Below are positions 54,048 through 63,545 of a stretch of DNA of 64,000 bases, piece by piece (the first letter of the stretch is position 1; every line of letters begins with the position of its first letter). The notes beneath the pieces are model-generated. The model was not told where the DNA came from and did no database searches. It saw nothing but the letters and a program-made list of their open reading frames with translations. This stretch comes from Candidatus Freyarchaeota archaeon (lineage in GTDB: Archaea > Asgardarchaeota > Jordiarchaeia > Jordiarchaeales > Jordiarchaeaceae), in NCBI GenBank assembly GCA_030587365.1, contig JAUQZE010000004.1, positions 1 through 64,000 on the forward strand, read 5' to 3'. The position numbers were made by a program, and so were the translations under genes.

Positions 54048-54899
54048 GTGAATAGGGTAGCTAAAACAATCCTCGTGTTTTCGATACTGATTTTCCTAGT
54101 TTACTTCCTCCCTACAATGCTTCCATTGGGTGAATTCTGGGATGTAATCGTACAGGCTCCTTTCTTTGCATTATTAGCTATGGTCTTCTACAAGGTTATT
54201 GCCACCGAGAAAGTTAAGGGGATTTCCAATAAAAGAATGCTCCTGCTTCAAGCATTCATGGTACTATCCTTCTTCATCTTCTTTGAAGGGCACGGTATGC
54301 ACTTTACCGCGAATAACATAGAAGTGCTTATCGCGGAAAATCTACCATTTATCTACCTAGCCTCCCTCGTATTTCCGATGAGCAATATACCCGCACAGAT
54401 ATACTTCTGGGCACTCTATTCTAAAATATACTATTTCGACGAGATTCTTGGCCATCAATTGGTTTACACGGGTTTACTTCTCTTATTAGTTTCCGGTATG
54501 GTACTCGAAATCTGGACTGGAGAGCACAAGCCTTTGGGAAGAGGCGACTATGCAGCAATTATTGTCGCGGCGGGCATCTTAGGTTTTCTCATAGTTCAGG
54601 CGGTCATAGAAGGACAATTCGTGCTTCCAGCAATAGTACTATCAATAAGTATAACAATCGGATTTCTTTTGGCTAGTAGGGGCAGAGTTTCAATAAAAGA
54701 GTCACCATTTGCCCTCTTCGTCATTATCTCAGTGATTTTACTCTTAGCGGGTTTACTCATATACGGGCTAATGACTGATCCAGTTTACGCTGCTTTTGTG
54801 GGTCGGTGGCCGCAACCCTCAGAGGCTAAACGACTATTGAACCAGTTTCTTGTCTTTAATTATTGGGAAGAATTGTGGTGGCTGTTACTAATACTATAG
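54048..54899 (+). CDS. Polytopic membrane protein of unknown function
   Basis: The 283-residue protein has about seven or eight hydrophobic segments (first at about 8-26, last at about 230-252). Between segments 2 and 4 are conserved-looking polar residues at helix ends: FFEGHGMHFTANNIEV and FDEILGHQLVYTG. Histidine and glutamate at such places can bind a metal, as in membrane hydrolases or desaturase-like proteins, but I cannot name the family. GTG start eight bases after GGAGG. Alone between the hdr operon and a nucleoside phosphorylase gene. Confidence 0.75.
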   Translation: MNRVAKTILVFSILIFLVYFLPTMLPLGEFWDVIVQAPFFALLAMVFYKVIATEKVKGISNKRMLLLQAFMVLSFFIFFEGHGMHFTANNIEVLIAENLPFIYLASLVFPMSNIPAQIYFWALYSKIYYFDEILGHQLVYTGLLLLLVSGMVLEIWTGEHKPLGRGDYAAIIVAAGILGFLIVQAVIEGQFVLPAIVLSISITIGFLLASRGRVSIKESPFALFVIISVILLLAGLLIYGLMTDPVYAAFVGRWPQPSEAKRLLNQFLVFNYWEELWWLLLIL

Positions 54900-55034
54900 A
54901 ACTCCAAAAATCGAAAGACTCTCTAACTCCAACCTTTCTTTTCTTTATTTTTTTTAAACTTGTCTAAGAAGAATGGTGCTCTTACAACTCTTATTTACTA
55001 AAAGTATATCTTTTAATAGGAGGAGTATTAAACT

Positions 55035-55826
55035 ATGAAGCTCAAAAATTTAAAATATAGCATTGAAGCTATAGCTAAATCTATAGGGATGAGGCTGTTG
55101 TCTAAAGATTCTCGAATCGTATACTTCTTACTCGGCTGCGGACCGAACGCAGTTGCGAAAACGGTGTTGCTTCCAGCGACTCCGACGTGCACCAACAGAA
55201 TCTTAGGATTCATAAAAAACCCCGAGACCAAGGGTCAAACACACTTGGGAAAAGTGGATTCATTAAGTGTTTCCGTGGTTTCTACTGGAATAGGTTGTCC
55301 TTCGGCTGCTATTGTTCTTGAAGCGTTACACAGTGCTGATGTGAAGACCGCGATTAGAGTAGACTTCCTAGGCAGTCTAAGGGACAATATTGAAATTGGC
55401 GATATAGTTATCGCGGATTCAGCCTTCAAAGGAGACGGCACCACTCCACATTATATGGAAGGCGAGAAGGTAGAAGCCAACTCCGAATTAACAAATCTGC
55501 TGATCCAAAAATCCAAAGAGTATGGAAAGAATGTCCATGTAGGCCCAGTTTGGACCACAGATGCCTTATTTCGACAAACGCCTGAATTATACAAAAAAGC
55601 GGTTGAAAAGGGATGCATAGGAATAGACATGGAGTGCTCAGCAATCTTCACTCTAGGGAAAATCTACAACATGAAGACCGCAGCGATTATGGCCGTAAGT
55701 GATAAACCCATAACGGGAAAAAGCTTCTTAGAAATCGACAAGTTCGTATCAGAGTTATTACAGGGACTAGACGATACCATAAAAATCGCCCTCAACACTG
55801 TCAAAAGTATCAAGGAAAATATTTAG
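55035..55826 (+). CDS. Nucleoside phosphorylase, PNP/UDP family
   Basis: This 263-residue enzyme splits a purine nucleoside or uridine with phosphate in salvage. The family shows as STGIGCPSAAIVLEAL, VDFLGSLRDNIEIGDIVIAD and GIDMECSAIFTLGKIY (about 198-213), whose MEC-SA matches the EME ribose-binding block of hexameric phosphorylases, with Cys for the second Glu. VSDKPITGKSF provides the late catalytic Asp region. GGAGGAG precedes the ATG. Methylthioadenosine, uridine or inosine cannot be told apart as substrate. Confidence 0.85.
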   Translation: MKLKNLKYSIEAIAKSIGMRLLSKDSRIVYFLLGCGPNAVAKTVLLPATPTCTNRILGFIKNPETKGQTHLGKVDSLSVSVVSTGIGCPSAAIVLEALHSADVKTAIRVDFLGSLRDNIEIGDIVIADSAFKGDGTTPHYMEGEKVEANSELTNLLIQKSKEYGKNVHVGPVWTTDALFRQTPELYKKAVEKGCIGIDMECSAIFTLGKIYNMKTAAIMAVSDKPITGKSFLEIDKFVSELLQGLDDTIKIALNTVKSIKENI

Positions 55827-55897
55827 GGAGTAAGTTATTTGGATACAAGCGGGCTCCATGAGGTTATTATAGTTTGTAAAGGCAGGTTTTTGGAGGA

Positions 55898-57076
55898 TTG
55901 AAAATAGTGTGGGATATAATTATTGCGGGTGGAGGACCTGCGGGGCTTATTTGTTCAGAAAAACTGGCTTCGTACGGTCTCAATGTACTTGTTTTAGACG
56001 ATAGAGCCGAACCCAACATGGACAAACCTTGTGGAGGTATGCTAACAGAGAGAGCATTACGTGAGTTTGCTTTGGATGATAGTATCTTGGAAAGGGAGAT
56101 TTGGGGAGTTGGAGTGGCCTACCGAGAGGGGGAATCTTTTACAATAGACTACGATGAAAGAGTCGGGGGTAATGTTCACCGCTCAAAACTCGGTAGATAT
56201 TTAGCTCAGAGAGCGATTTCTGCCGGTGCGGAGGTGAGATCAAAAGAGCGTGTTAAAAAATTAAAGGTGCTACAGGACTACGTGGAGCTATCGGCATCTG
56301 AAACTTTACAAACGAAAATGGTTGTAGGAGCAGATGGCGCCAATTCTCTTATCAAAAATTTATTGAATCCGACGGAGGACCGATCGTCTCTAGGTTTCTG
56401 TGTACAGTATTTGATGAGTATGAATCCCGAATCAATAGACGAAAGATTTGGAAGAAGAAATGAGTTCTACTACGGTGGCGATGTATCTCCCTTCGGCTAC
56501 GCTTGGATATTCCCAAAGAGAGACTGTGTAGCTGTGGGTGTGGGGGCGCTTCTGTCAAAAGTTAAAGAAAACCTGAAAACCTACCTCGAAAATTTTGTTA
56601 AGAAGCATCCCATCGCCTCCAAGAAATTAGAAGGTGCAAAAGTAATCAGGTTTGACGCTGCCCTAGTTCCGCTTTCAGGTCTAACCTCTAAAATCTATTC
56701 AGACAGAATCGTCCTTTTGGGAGATGCGGCAGGAACGGTATCTCCAATCACCGGTGAGGGCATGTATTACTCTATGAAGAGCGGAGAAACAGCCGCCGAA
56801 GTTATCAATAACGCGTTTCAAAAAAGTGACTTTGGCGAGAAAGTTTTGTCGGTTTATCAGAAAAAGTTAAAAAAACAAATTGGCAGCGAGTTGAAATGGG
56901 GAGTTTGGCTCCAAAACTATTTCTTAAAGGGGCAGTCCTCAAAGGTGGGAGGCGGGATTATGTCCGATAAGAGTATGCAAAAACTGGTGGGCGACCTTTT
57001 ACTTGGAAGAAAATCCTATACCCGAATACTAGTTCAAGCAGCACCTTACTGGATAAAAAGCAAAATTAAGAAATAG
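55898..57076 (+). CDS. Geranylgeranyl reductase family FAD enzyme
   Basis: This 392-residue flavoprotein is of the type that saturates the isoprenoid chains of archaeal lipids or related polyprenyl compounds. It has IIIAGGGPAGLICSEKLAS (FAD dinucleotide site, about 6-24), KPCGGMLTERAL, VVGADGANS and VLLGDAAGTVSPITGEGMYY. Length fits the family (about 390). TTG start after TGGAGG. Family members also act on menaquinone side chains or other substrates, so the lipid role is probable but not proven. It follows the phosphorylase by 72 bases, with its own possible promoter. Confidence 0.88.
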   Translation: MKIVWDIIIAGGGPAGLICSEKLASYGLNVLVLDDRAEPNMDKPCGGMLTERALREFALDDSILEREIWGVGVAYREGESFTIDYDERVGGNVHRSKLGRYLAQRAISAGAEVRSKERVKKLKVLQDYVELSASETLQTKMVVGADGANSLIKNLLNPTEDRSSLGFCVQYLMSMNPESIDERFGRRNEFYYGGDVSPFGYAWIFPKRDCVAVGVGALLSKVKENLKTYLENFVKKHPIASKKLEGAKVIRFDAALVPLSGLTSKIYSDRIVLLGDAAGTVSPITGEGMYYSMKSGETAAEVINNAFQKSDFGEKVLSVYQKKLKKQIGSELKWGVWLQNYFLKGQSSKVGGGIMSDKSMQKLVGDLLLGRKSYTRILVQAAPYWIKSKIKK

Positions 57077-57393
57077 CAAAGCCTTGAGATGACAGAAATA
57101 CTAAAAAGACGGAATACGGATAAGAAACATAGATGATAGAACTGACCTGCACTGAGCCCATCAAGCAATGAGGAAATGCACCTATTTTGATTAACATTCA
57201 GTTCTCTATCAAACTTTCTTTTTCTAATCCCAATCCCTTTTTACTGAAAGAAACTTTTGAAAAACGCCGATGTACTCCATGAAAAAATACTTTAAAATTA
57301 AAGACCTAAACCAATAAGCAGGTTTCATTGATAAAATAAGCTCGAAACTTTTTTACATTCTCGCCGTTTAGAGCATTGTTTGTGGGTGAATCT
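57077..57393. other. 317-base intergenic region upstream of the MoaD/ThiS gene
   Basis: No gene is evident. AT-rich after 57180, with GAAAAAATACTTTAAAATTAAAG near 57281-57303 as the best promoter-like stretch. GATGATAGAACTGACCTGCACTGA near 57130 has C- and D-box-like words but at spacing wrong for a C/D guide RNA. GGGTGA just before 57394 is the next gene's ribosome binding site. Confidence 0.4.
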
Positions 57394-57675
57394 ATGAAGA
57401 TTATGGTTCGGGCTATGTCGTCCCTTAAATACACCGCAAAAAAGAGTAAAATGTCTTTAAACATAGAAGAGGGGGCGACGGTTCGTTCTCTTCTTAATTC
57501 GATACGTAAAGTGGATGAGAAGCTTTTTAATGCTATTTTGGATCATGAAGGCGAGTTGAATTCAGGCATAATCATTCTGGTAAACAAAAAAGACATAGAT
57601 GTGCTCCAGGGATTGGATACAAAATTACAAGACGGAGATGCCGTGTTCCTTCTTTCGGCGGTCCACGGTGGTTGA
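57394..57675 (+). CDS. MoaD/ThiS family ubiquitin-like sulfur carrier
   Basis: This 93-residue beta-grasp protein ends in AVHGG, the diglycine tail that is adenylated and thiocarboxylated. TVRSLLNSIRKVD, ILVNKKDIDVLQGLDTKLQD and GDAVFLLSAVHGG match the MoaD order. It could serve molybdopterin synthesis (as AOR in this genome needs pterin), tRNA thiolation or protein modification (SAMP-type). I chose the ATG at 57394 after GGGTGA; the frame is open to a TTG at 57376. It is convergent with nadA. No E1-like gene nearby. Confidence 0.85.
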   Translation: MKIMVRAMSSLKYTAKKSKMSLNIEEGATVRSLLNSIRKVDEKLFNAILDHEGELNSGIIILVNKKDIDVLQGLDTKLQDGDAVFLLSAVHGG

Positions 57676-57730
57676 GTTTAACTATTTTTGGTTGGATTTT
57701 TAACATTCAAAATGCGGGGAATAAGCAGAA

Positions 57731-58687
57731 CTATTTGGTCAGTTGGAACATTTTTTCAAGGGCGCCTCTTGCCTTCTCCGCCACCTTTTCGGGAACCTTT
57801 ACCATGTTCTCTTTGGGTTTATTAATGATTACGTCTCGTATTTTTTCTAGAGTGTTTAACTTCATGTTCCTGCAGATGGCTTTTTCTGATGCGGGGATTA
57901 AAATTTTATTTCCATCGATTTCTCTTTTCATGCGTTCTATTAGACCTATCTCCGTTCCAATGATGAATTCCTTCTCTTTTGATTCTTTAACATAGTTGAA
58001 CATGAAACTTGTGGATCCAACTATGTCCGCTACGTTCTGAACCTCCATTTCACACTCAGGGTGAACAAGTGCAACCGCATTAGGGTGCTTCCTTTTCAGT
58101 TCCAGAATCATTTCCGGTGCGAATCTTACGTGCACAATACAGTATCCGTCCTCCGGTACCGGAATGGTCTTAACCCCGGTCTTTTTTTCCACGTAGTCTG
58201 CAAGATTTTTATCTGGTCCGAAGAGAACCTTTTCTGCACCCAAGGCTTTTACCACTTTCGCCGCGTTTGCCGATGTGCAAATAACATCGGCTTCTGCCTT
58301 CGCCTCCGCAAGGGTGTTTACATATAATACGACCGGCAGGTCTGGATGTTCTGCTTTCGCCTTTATGAGGATATTTTTTGGGCACATCATTGCCATGGGA
58401 CATCTGGCTTTCGGCTCAGGGACGTAAATCTCGGCGTCTGGATTGAGAATTGACATTGTTTCCGCCATAAAGTCGACTCCGCAGAAAACGATTGTGTCTG
58501 CTTTGATCTCTTTTTGAGCCAACCTTGCCAATTCGAGACTGTCGCCGAGAACGTCTGCAATTTCTTGAATCTCGGGCCTCTGATAGTTATGAGCGGGAAG
58601 AAATATGTTCTCACCCTTCTTAAGTTTTAGAATCTCCTCTTGTAATTCCTTGGTTCTATTTCCCTGAGACAAAACAAACAACTCCAT
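57731..58687 (-). CDS. nadA: Quinolinate synthase A
   Basis: NadA condenses iminoaspartate with dihydroxyacetone phosphate to quinolinate for NAD synthesis, using one [4Fe-4S] cluster. The three cluster cysteines are visible in IVFCGVDFMAET, the MCPKN/GYCIVHVRF region and KAICRNMKLNTL. IFLPAHNYQ at the start, VHPECEMEV, and SFMFNYVKESKEKEFIIGTE are conserved. I chose the ATG at 58685-58687, since GAATTTAAATTC about 30 bases upstream looks like a TATA box; the frame reaches a GTG at 58750. No nadB or nadC in the window. Confidence 0.93.
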   Translation of the reverse strand: MELFVLSQGNRTKELQEEILKLKKGENIFLPAHNYQRPEIQEIADVLGDSLELARLAQKEIKADTIVFCGVDFMAETMSILNPDAEIYVPEPKARCPMAMMCPKNILIKAKAEHPDLPVVLYVNTLAEAKAEADVICTSANAAKVVKALGAEKVLFGPDKNLADYVEKKTGVKTIPVPEDGYCIVHVRFAPEMILELKRKHPNAVALVHPECEMEVQNVADIVGSTSFMFNYVKESKEKEFIIGTEIGLIERMKREIDGNKILIPASEKAICRNMKLNTLEKIRDVIINKPKENMVKVPEKVAEKARGALEKMFQLTK

Positions 58688-58882
58688 AGAGACTGGGAGA
58701 ACGGTATGGTTCAAGAATTTAAATTCATTTTGTTTTTGTAAGTTATACACTAAGTACCCGACCAGAATAAAAGAAAATACTGCCTAAATTAAATTCCTAA
58801 GAAGCTTTTTTAGATTCAAATTTATTAACATTTTTAAGTTTTAAAGTAGATTAATAGTATATTTCATAATCGGTGTCTGGCC

Positions 58883-59314
58883 ATGTTTAAGAAGATTTTA
58901 GTAGCAACAGATGGTTCGAAGCATGCCGAAAAGGCTGTGGATTACTCTATTGCGCTTGCGGAGGCTTTCCGAGCTGAACTCATTGTTCTAAGCGTTGTGG
59001 AAAAGGCTCAACTGGAACGCTTGGAACCCTACGCAAAAGAAAGTATACAAGAAATCAAAGAGAAGATGAAGTTAAAGGCAAAACAATTCGTGGACGAAGC
59101 GGAGAAAAAGGCCAAAAGTAAAAATATAAAAGTCACCAAATATATTTTGGAGGGCGACCCCGCAGAATTAGTTTGTGACCAAGCTGAGAGAGAAGGGGTA
59201 GACTTGATAGTTGTTGGTACCCGTGGAAGTACCGGGGTTCAAAGAGTAGTGGTAGGCAGTCATGCAATAAGGATTATACGCTGGAGCAAGAGACCTGTTT
59301 TAATTGCTCGTTAA
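58883..59314 (+). CDS. Universal stress protein (UspA family, ATP-binding type)
   Basis: The 143-residue protein starts ILVATDGSKHAEKAVDYS and ends with VGTRGSTGVQRVVVGSHAIR, the G-2x-G-9x-G-S loop that binds ATP in MJ0577-type Usp proteins. A longer charged helix in the middle (about 55-80) is normal. Role: stress or energy-state sensing in the cytoplasm, partner unknown. Monocistronic. Confidence 0.92.
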   Translation: MFKKILVATDGSKHAEKAVDYSIALAEAFRAELIVLSVVEKAQLERLEPYAKESIQEIKEKMKLKAKQFVDEAEKKAKSKNIKVTKYILEGDPAELVCDQAEREGVDLIVVGTRGSTGVQRVVVGSHAIRIIRWSKRPVLIAR

Positions 59315-59456
59315 AGTTTGCTCTTGGATATTTTATTGTTATTAATTTCGTTTATTGTGTTTGCTTAGAGGGAATGGTTTTTAGCCTAAGGTTTGTTAAT
59401 AAGTAATTGGCGTCTGGTTGTTTTAATATCTAAAGTGTTTTGAAAGAGGGTTCCTG

Positions 59457-60386
59457 ATGACTCAAGTTAAGGGGAAAAACATCGTCATAGGAATGGATAA
59501 CAGTTTCAGCATGATCAGGTATAATGATGTACGCGTCTCATCGAATGTTTGGGCGCCCGGGGAAGAAAGTGTATCAAAAATCTTGGAAAAATATTATGTT
59601 CCCCTCTCCTCGGAAAGTGTTAACCGCTTAAAAGAGATGCTGAATGTTCCAGATAAACTAGTTAAGAGATGCGTTGGGGCCGTGACTGCGGGTATTCTCA
59701 CCTTTGATGACATGCTTAGACGTAAAATCGGAAACCTCTTCTCGGTTTTCTTTTTTAACGACGACGTTTGGCCAGACCGTGAGAATCGAGAATTAGCCAT
59801 TTTCGAAACCACAGAAGAGGATGCCCCCGAAGCTATCATTGCCATGCTGGACTATGGACTGAACTGTAAAGGGGGAACCAACCTTAGCGGGGCTGTCGAG
59901 AGGGGAGTGGAGCTAGCGGAAATGATGATTGACCAAAACCAAGTGAAGCCAGTAATCTTCGTCCTCATCTCAGACGCCGCGCCCTATGAGAAATCTGGAG
60001 ACACTCCCGAAAAATTTCTACAGACCGTTAAAGATCTGCTTGGCGAAAGAAAAGATATTCACCTCAACTGTGTCAGCATAGGCAAAAGCGCGCACCACGA
60101 CCTGTTTAAAGAAGCCGCCGACATTACCGGTGGGAAAAACCTTGCATTATCTTCACCCGACCTTAGCCAGATCACAAAGTGGATAAAAGAGTTATACTCA
60201 GATGTTATCCCCAAGTCTTCGGTAAAAATGCAGCCTCCCTCTCAAGGATTCAAATGTCCAAATTGTGGCAAAAAATCCAACAGGGCAGTCATTTGTTCAA
60301 ATTGCGGTTGGAAGTTTTGTTCCAAGTGCGGTAAAGCTTCACCTCCAAGCGCCAAATTCTGCTCTAATTGCGCGGCTCCCCTGTGA
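59457..60386 (+). CDS. Von Willebrand A domain protein with two C-terminal zinc ribbons
   Basis: Residues 1-245 form a VWA domain with a complete MIDAS: DNSFS (14-18), GGTNLSG (about 140) and SDAAP (about 175). The C-terminus has CPNCGKKSNRAVICSNCG and CSKCGKASPPSAKFCSNC, two double-CxxC zinc ribbons of the kind that dock proteins. The 309-residue protein is cytoplasmic (no signal). GAGGG precedes the ATG. VWA proteins often work with a MoxR-type AAA ATPase, but none is near. Exact role unknown. Confidence 0.85.
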   Translation: MTQVKGKNIVIGMDNSFSMIRYNDVRVSSNVWAPGEESVSKILEKYYVPLSSESVNRLKEMLNVPDKLVKRCVGAVTAGILTFDDMLRRKIGNLFSVFFFNDDVWPDRENRELAIFETTEEDAPEAIIAMLDYGLNCKGGTNLSGAVERGVELAEMMIDQNQVKPVIFVLISDAAPYEKSGDTPEKFLQTVKDLLGERKDIHLNCVSIGKSAHHDLFKEAADITGGKNLALSSPDLSQITKWIKELYSDVIPKSSVKMQPPSQGFKCPNCGKKSNRAVICSNCGWKFCSKCGKASPPSAKFCSNCAAPL

Positions 60387-60485
60387 AAAGGTATCCAAAT
60401 TAGTAAAGTTCGAATATGATTTTTGTATGAAATCTTAATTCATTAATTAAACTTAAAAAGGCTTGTTCTTAGAAATTTCAAACAG

Positions 60486-61781
60486 ATGATTTCTATGGAA
60501 AAGGTTGTACGCGTCTCCGATATAAAAAACCATGTAGGTGAAAATGTTCAAATACGTGGTTGGATGCACCTGAAAAGAGAACATGGAAAGCATATGCTGT
60601 TTTTGGTGGTAAGAGATGGAACTGGTTTCGTTCAAGTGGTATTGAGAGATAACATTCAAGGCTACAACGAGGTATTTAATAGTTATAGAGAAGCCTCAGT
60701 AATTATCACGGGAGAAGTATCGGAAGACAAGAGGTCTCCTTATGGTTATGAGATAAGGGCGAACGGTGTTAAGGTGGTTTCTCCCTCACAGCCAACAATA
60801 GAGGAGGAGATTCAGCCAGACTCTTCGGTTGAACTATTGCTAGATAAGAGGCATCTTGTTGTCCGGGGTGAAAAAGCTTCAGCTGTGCTGCGCTATACTG
60901 ATAAATTACTTAGATATTTGAGAGAATTTTGTGTCGAAAGAGATTTAACAGAGGTTATTCCTCCCGTATTAACAAAGGCGGCTTGTGAGGGTGGGGCTAC
61001 GCTTTTCCCCGTGAAATACTTTGATGATACCGCCTATCTTACACAGTCTTCACAGCTTTATTTGGAGGCGGTCCTCCCAGCTCTTGGTGACGTTTACTGT
61101 ATTCAAAAATCCTTTCGAGCTGAGCACCATAGAACTAGGAGACATCTTTTAGAGTACTACCATTTCGAGCCGGAACTAGCATTTATCGATTTTGGGGACT
61201 TGATTAGGTTCGCTGAGGACACTATCATACACATCGTTAAGAGAACCTTGGAGGAAGATTACAAAACTTTGGAGCTGTTCGGCGTCACCGACCTTAAGGT
61301 GCCTAGGCAGCCTTTTAGAAGGATGACCTACGCTGAGGCTTTAGATTTCTTCAAGTCTAGGGGTGTCAGTATTGAGCCTGGAATGGATATAGAGGAGTCT
61401 AAGGAGAGACTGCTGGTCGACCATTTTGGAGAGCCTGTTTTCCTCACAGAATTTCCCTCTGTTCAGAAGGCCTTTTACTTTAAGAGAAAGGAGTCTGATG
61501 AAAGCTTGGCTCAAGCTGTAGATTTGTTGGTTCCTACGGTGGGTGAGATTATCGGCGGCGGAATGAGAGAGGACGATTATGACAAAATTATTTCGCGGCT
61601 GCGGGAGATAAATGCAAATCTGGATGATTATCGCTGGTACACGGACTTTAGGAAGTATGGTTCTGTTCCCCACGGCGGCTACGGATTGGGCATTGAGCGG
61701 ACTATAGAATGGATTTTACGCCTAGAGCACATTCGTGATGCTACACTATTTCCAAGATTCATTAACAGACTACTGCCTTGA
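60486..61781 (+). CDS. asnS: Asparaginyl-tRNA synthetase
   Basis: This 431-residue class IIb synthetase has an N-terminal OB fold (NVQIRGWMHLKREHGKHMLF), LLDKRHLVVRGEK, motif 2 (RAEHHRTRRHLLEYYHFEPE) and motif 3 (GGYGLGIERTIEWILRL), ending RFINRLLP. RGEKASAVLRYTD and HLLEYYHFEPELAF favour AsnRS over the archaeal AspRS. AspRS-like or an AsnRS-derived paralogue cannot be fully excluded without a tree. Two ATG starts (60486, 60495) are in frame. The gene has its own promoter. Confidence 0.85.
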   Translation: MISMEKVVRVSDIKNHVGENVQIRGWMHLKREHGKHMLFLVVRDGTGFVQVVLRDNIQGYNEVFNSYREASVIITGEVSEDKRSPYGYEIRANGVKVVSPSQPTIEEEIQPDSSVELLLDKRHLVVRGEKASAVLRYTDKLLRYLREFCVERDLTEVIPPVLTKAACEGGATLFPVKYFDDTAYLTQSSQLYLEAVLPALGDVYCIQKSFRAEHHRTRRHLLEYYHFEPELAFIDFGDLIRFAEDTIIHIVKRTLEEDYKTLELFGVTDLKVPRQPFRRMTYAEALDFFKSRGVSIEPGMDIEESKERLLVDHFGEPVFLTEFPSVQKAFYFKRKESDESLAQAVDLLVPTVGEIIGGGMREDDYDKIISRLREINANLDDYRWYTDFRKYGSVPHGGYGLGIERTIEWILRLEHIRDATLFPRFINRLLP

Positions 61782-61899
61782 GGTACAGAGCTTTGTTTAG
61801 AAGTTCCTTCCCTTAACCCTAGGGGAGGCTTTATTAACCTCTTCATCTTTTTCAAATCGATTAAAACCTTTTCTAAACTGGCTTAATACAATTATCAAT

Positions 61900-62649
61900 A
61901 TGGTGATTGTTTTGAGTTATGGCAAGCTTAAGAAGTACGAGAATCATGTTAACACTTATCGGGAATTGTATGAGGATGATGTTTTCAACTACGTTAAGGG
62001 AGTAGAGGTAACGAGGGAGATTATCTCCCTTTCAAAAGAACTTGAGGAGCATTATGAAAATAAAACAAGAAACGCGAATAGCTATTATTCCCCCCTAATG
62101 GAAGCGATCCGGATTTTTTTCAAGTCTCAGAGATGTATCATAGAGGTTTCAAATCGACTTTTTAAGATGGAAATTAATGATTCGCTGTTTAGTTTTGTGG
62201 ACAAGACATCGCTTAATAAGATTCAGTTTGGAAAAATGGTTTTAGATACCTCTTCAGAGCATGATACACAGAAAATAAAGGAGACTTTCTCAGAATCTTT
62301 GAAACATATTAACCCACTTTTGCCCGAACTGGAAGCCGCCCTGAAAAAGGTATCAGAAGCTAAAGATCAGGATCTGGTTTCAGTGTTAGGCGGGGGAGTA
62401 AATCTCCTGAAAGCTAAAATCTCCTTTTTTAACTCCATTGTCGCGGTTCTTGATAAAAAATTTGGCAAAGCCGTTCAAGAGCTTGAAGAATCTGTTCAAT
62501 GCATGGAAAGAGCCATAAAACAAGTTAACACGAATTTGGATACTAAGGGCGAAGTTGAAAACGCCAAGAAAACCGAAGCCTACCTGAAACTACTTATAAA
62601 TAATTATAGAAATTCCATCAGTATTATGAAAAAGCATGTTTCCAACTAA
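61900..62649 (+). CDS. Unknown all-helical protein
   Basis: The 249-residue protein is predicted to be nearly all helix, with long amphipathic coiled-coil segments (EVTREIISLSKELEEHYENK; AVQELEESVQCMERAIKQVN) around a glycine-containing middle (VLGGGVNLLKAKISFF). No membrane segment, no cysteine motif. I do not recognise it. Starts ATG at 61900 or TTG at 61912 are both possible. It is convergent with the methyltransferase gene. Its helical style recalls the scaffolding proteins of Asgard genomes, a weak analogy. Confidence 0.6.
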   Translation: MVIVLSYGKLKKYENHVNTYRELYEDDVFNYVKGVEVTREIISLSKELEEHYENKTRNANSYYSPLMEAIRIFFKSQRCIIEVSNRLFKMEINDSLFSFVDKTSLNKIQFGKMVLDTSSEHDTQKIKETFSESLKHINPLLPELEAALKKVSEAKDQDLVSVLGGGVNLLKAKISFFNSIVAVLDKKFGKAVQELEESVQCMERAIKQVNTNLDTKGEVENAKKTEAYLKLLINNYRNSISIMKKHVSN

Positions 62650-62702
62650 TAACATGGATAAAAAGGGGCTCCTGTAAAGACTCACATGCAAAAATTTAGA
62701 AT

Positions 62703-63527
62703 CTAAGCATCCTTGCTTTTTCTAGTCTTAATGGCTTTGAAATAGCACCCGCTGCCTTTCACTCCTTCTGCTATAATGTAATCGTCTATCTTGGCTATTG
62801 GGTAGAGGAAGGGAAATATTAGGTAATCTGGAATCTTGTGGCGCCTGAGGAATTCTCTTATTTCCTCGGCAACTTCGCCGAACTGTTGATTGTAGTAACC
62901 ATAGGCAGCGGCTTTCATGCCTACACTCTTGACTAGCTTCAATATTCTCTTTAGAGTGTATCTTCTGTGGTGTCCGAGGTTTACATCCTCTCTTGTCAAC
63001 TCATTTTTTACCGTTTTTTCCTTTATGATTATCTTCTCTTTCTCGATGGTGGGAACAGTTCCGACAACAGCCCCGTCTTCCTTTATTACTCTTTTTGACT
63101 CTTGCATCGCCTTCGTGTCGTCGGGAATATGCTCCAAAACATCCAGCATTATAACGCCGTCAAAGATATCTTTCCTGAAGGGAAGGGCTTGGCCATCCGC
63201 GATTAGGAAGTCTATAGGTAGATCGTTTATTTGGGCAGATTTATGAGCCTCAAAGAAATCCTCGTTGGGCAGATCCACGGCAACCATCTTTAAACCGTTT
63301 TCCATTAGTGCCACGCTCCAGACACCCCAACCACATCCCACGTCCAAAACTTTCTGCCTGGGTTTGGGGTCTAGTGCCTTAAAAACCCTCTCAGCCCTTA
63401 CTATGTCGAGTAGGTAGGGGTGTCCTATGGTTCGGTAAATCCACTCTCTAAAGGCTATTACTGCAGGGCTCGGATTTTCGTGTCTATGATAAGATAAGTA
63501 GCGGCCTATTATCGGCTTTCTAAACAA
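62703..63527 (-). CDS. SAM-dependent methyltransferase (class I, small-molecule or lipid type)
   Basis: The 274-residue protein has a Rossmann AdoMet site, VLDVGCGWGVWSVALMENG (about 60-78), an acidic ribose contact (VAVDLP), DGQALPFRKDIFDGVIMLDV with the LDVLEHI box (motif III-IV), and a C-terminal SAM-family extension with basic and aromatic residues (YGYYNQQFGEVAEEIREFLR) that may contact membrane or substrate. The TTG start lies eight bases after GGAGG and 18 bases past the stop of the TrmB gene, so the two are in one operon. Substrate unknown. Confidence 0.85.
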   Translation of the reverse strand: MFRKPIIGRYLSYHRHENPSPAVIAFREWIYRTIGHPYLLDIVRAERVFKALDPKPRQKVLDVGCGWGVWSVALMENGLKMVAVDLPNEDFFEAHKSAQINDLPIDFLIADGQALPFRKDIFDGVIMLDVLEHIPDDTKAMQESKRVIKEDGAVVGTVPTIEKEKIIIKEKTVKNELTREDVNLGHHRRYTLKRILKLVKSVGMKAAAYGYYNQQFGEVAEEIREFLRRHKIPDYLIFPFLYPIAKIDDYIIAEGVKGSGCYFKAIKTRKSKDA

Positions 63528-63545
63528 TCAGTAAGCCTCCATACT

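Noticed and set aside
57125..57155. C/D box guide RNA
   Set aside because: GATGATAG and CTGA words are present but too close together and with no room for guides of 10-12 bases.
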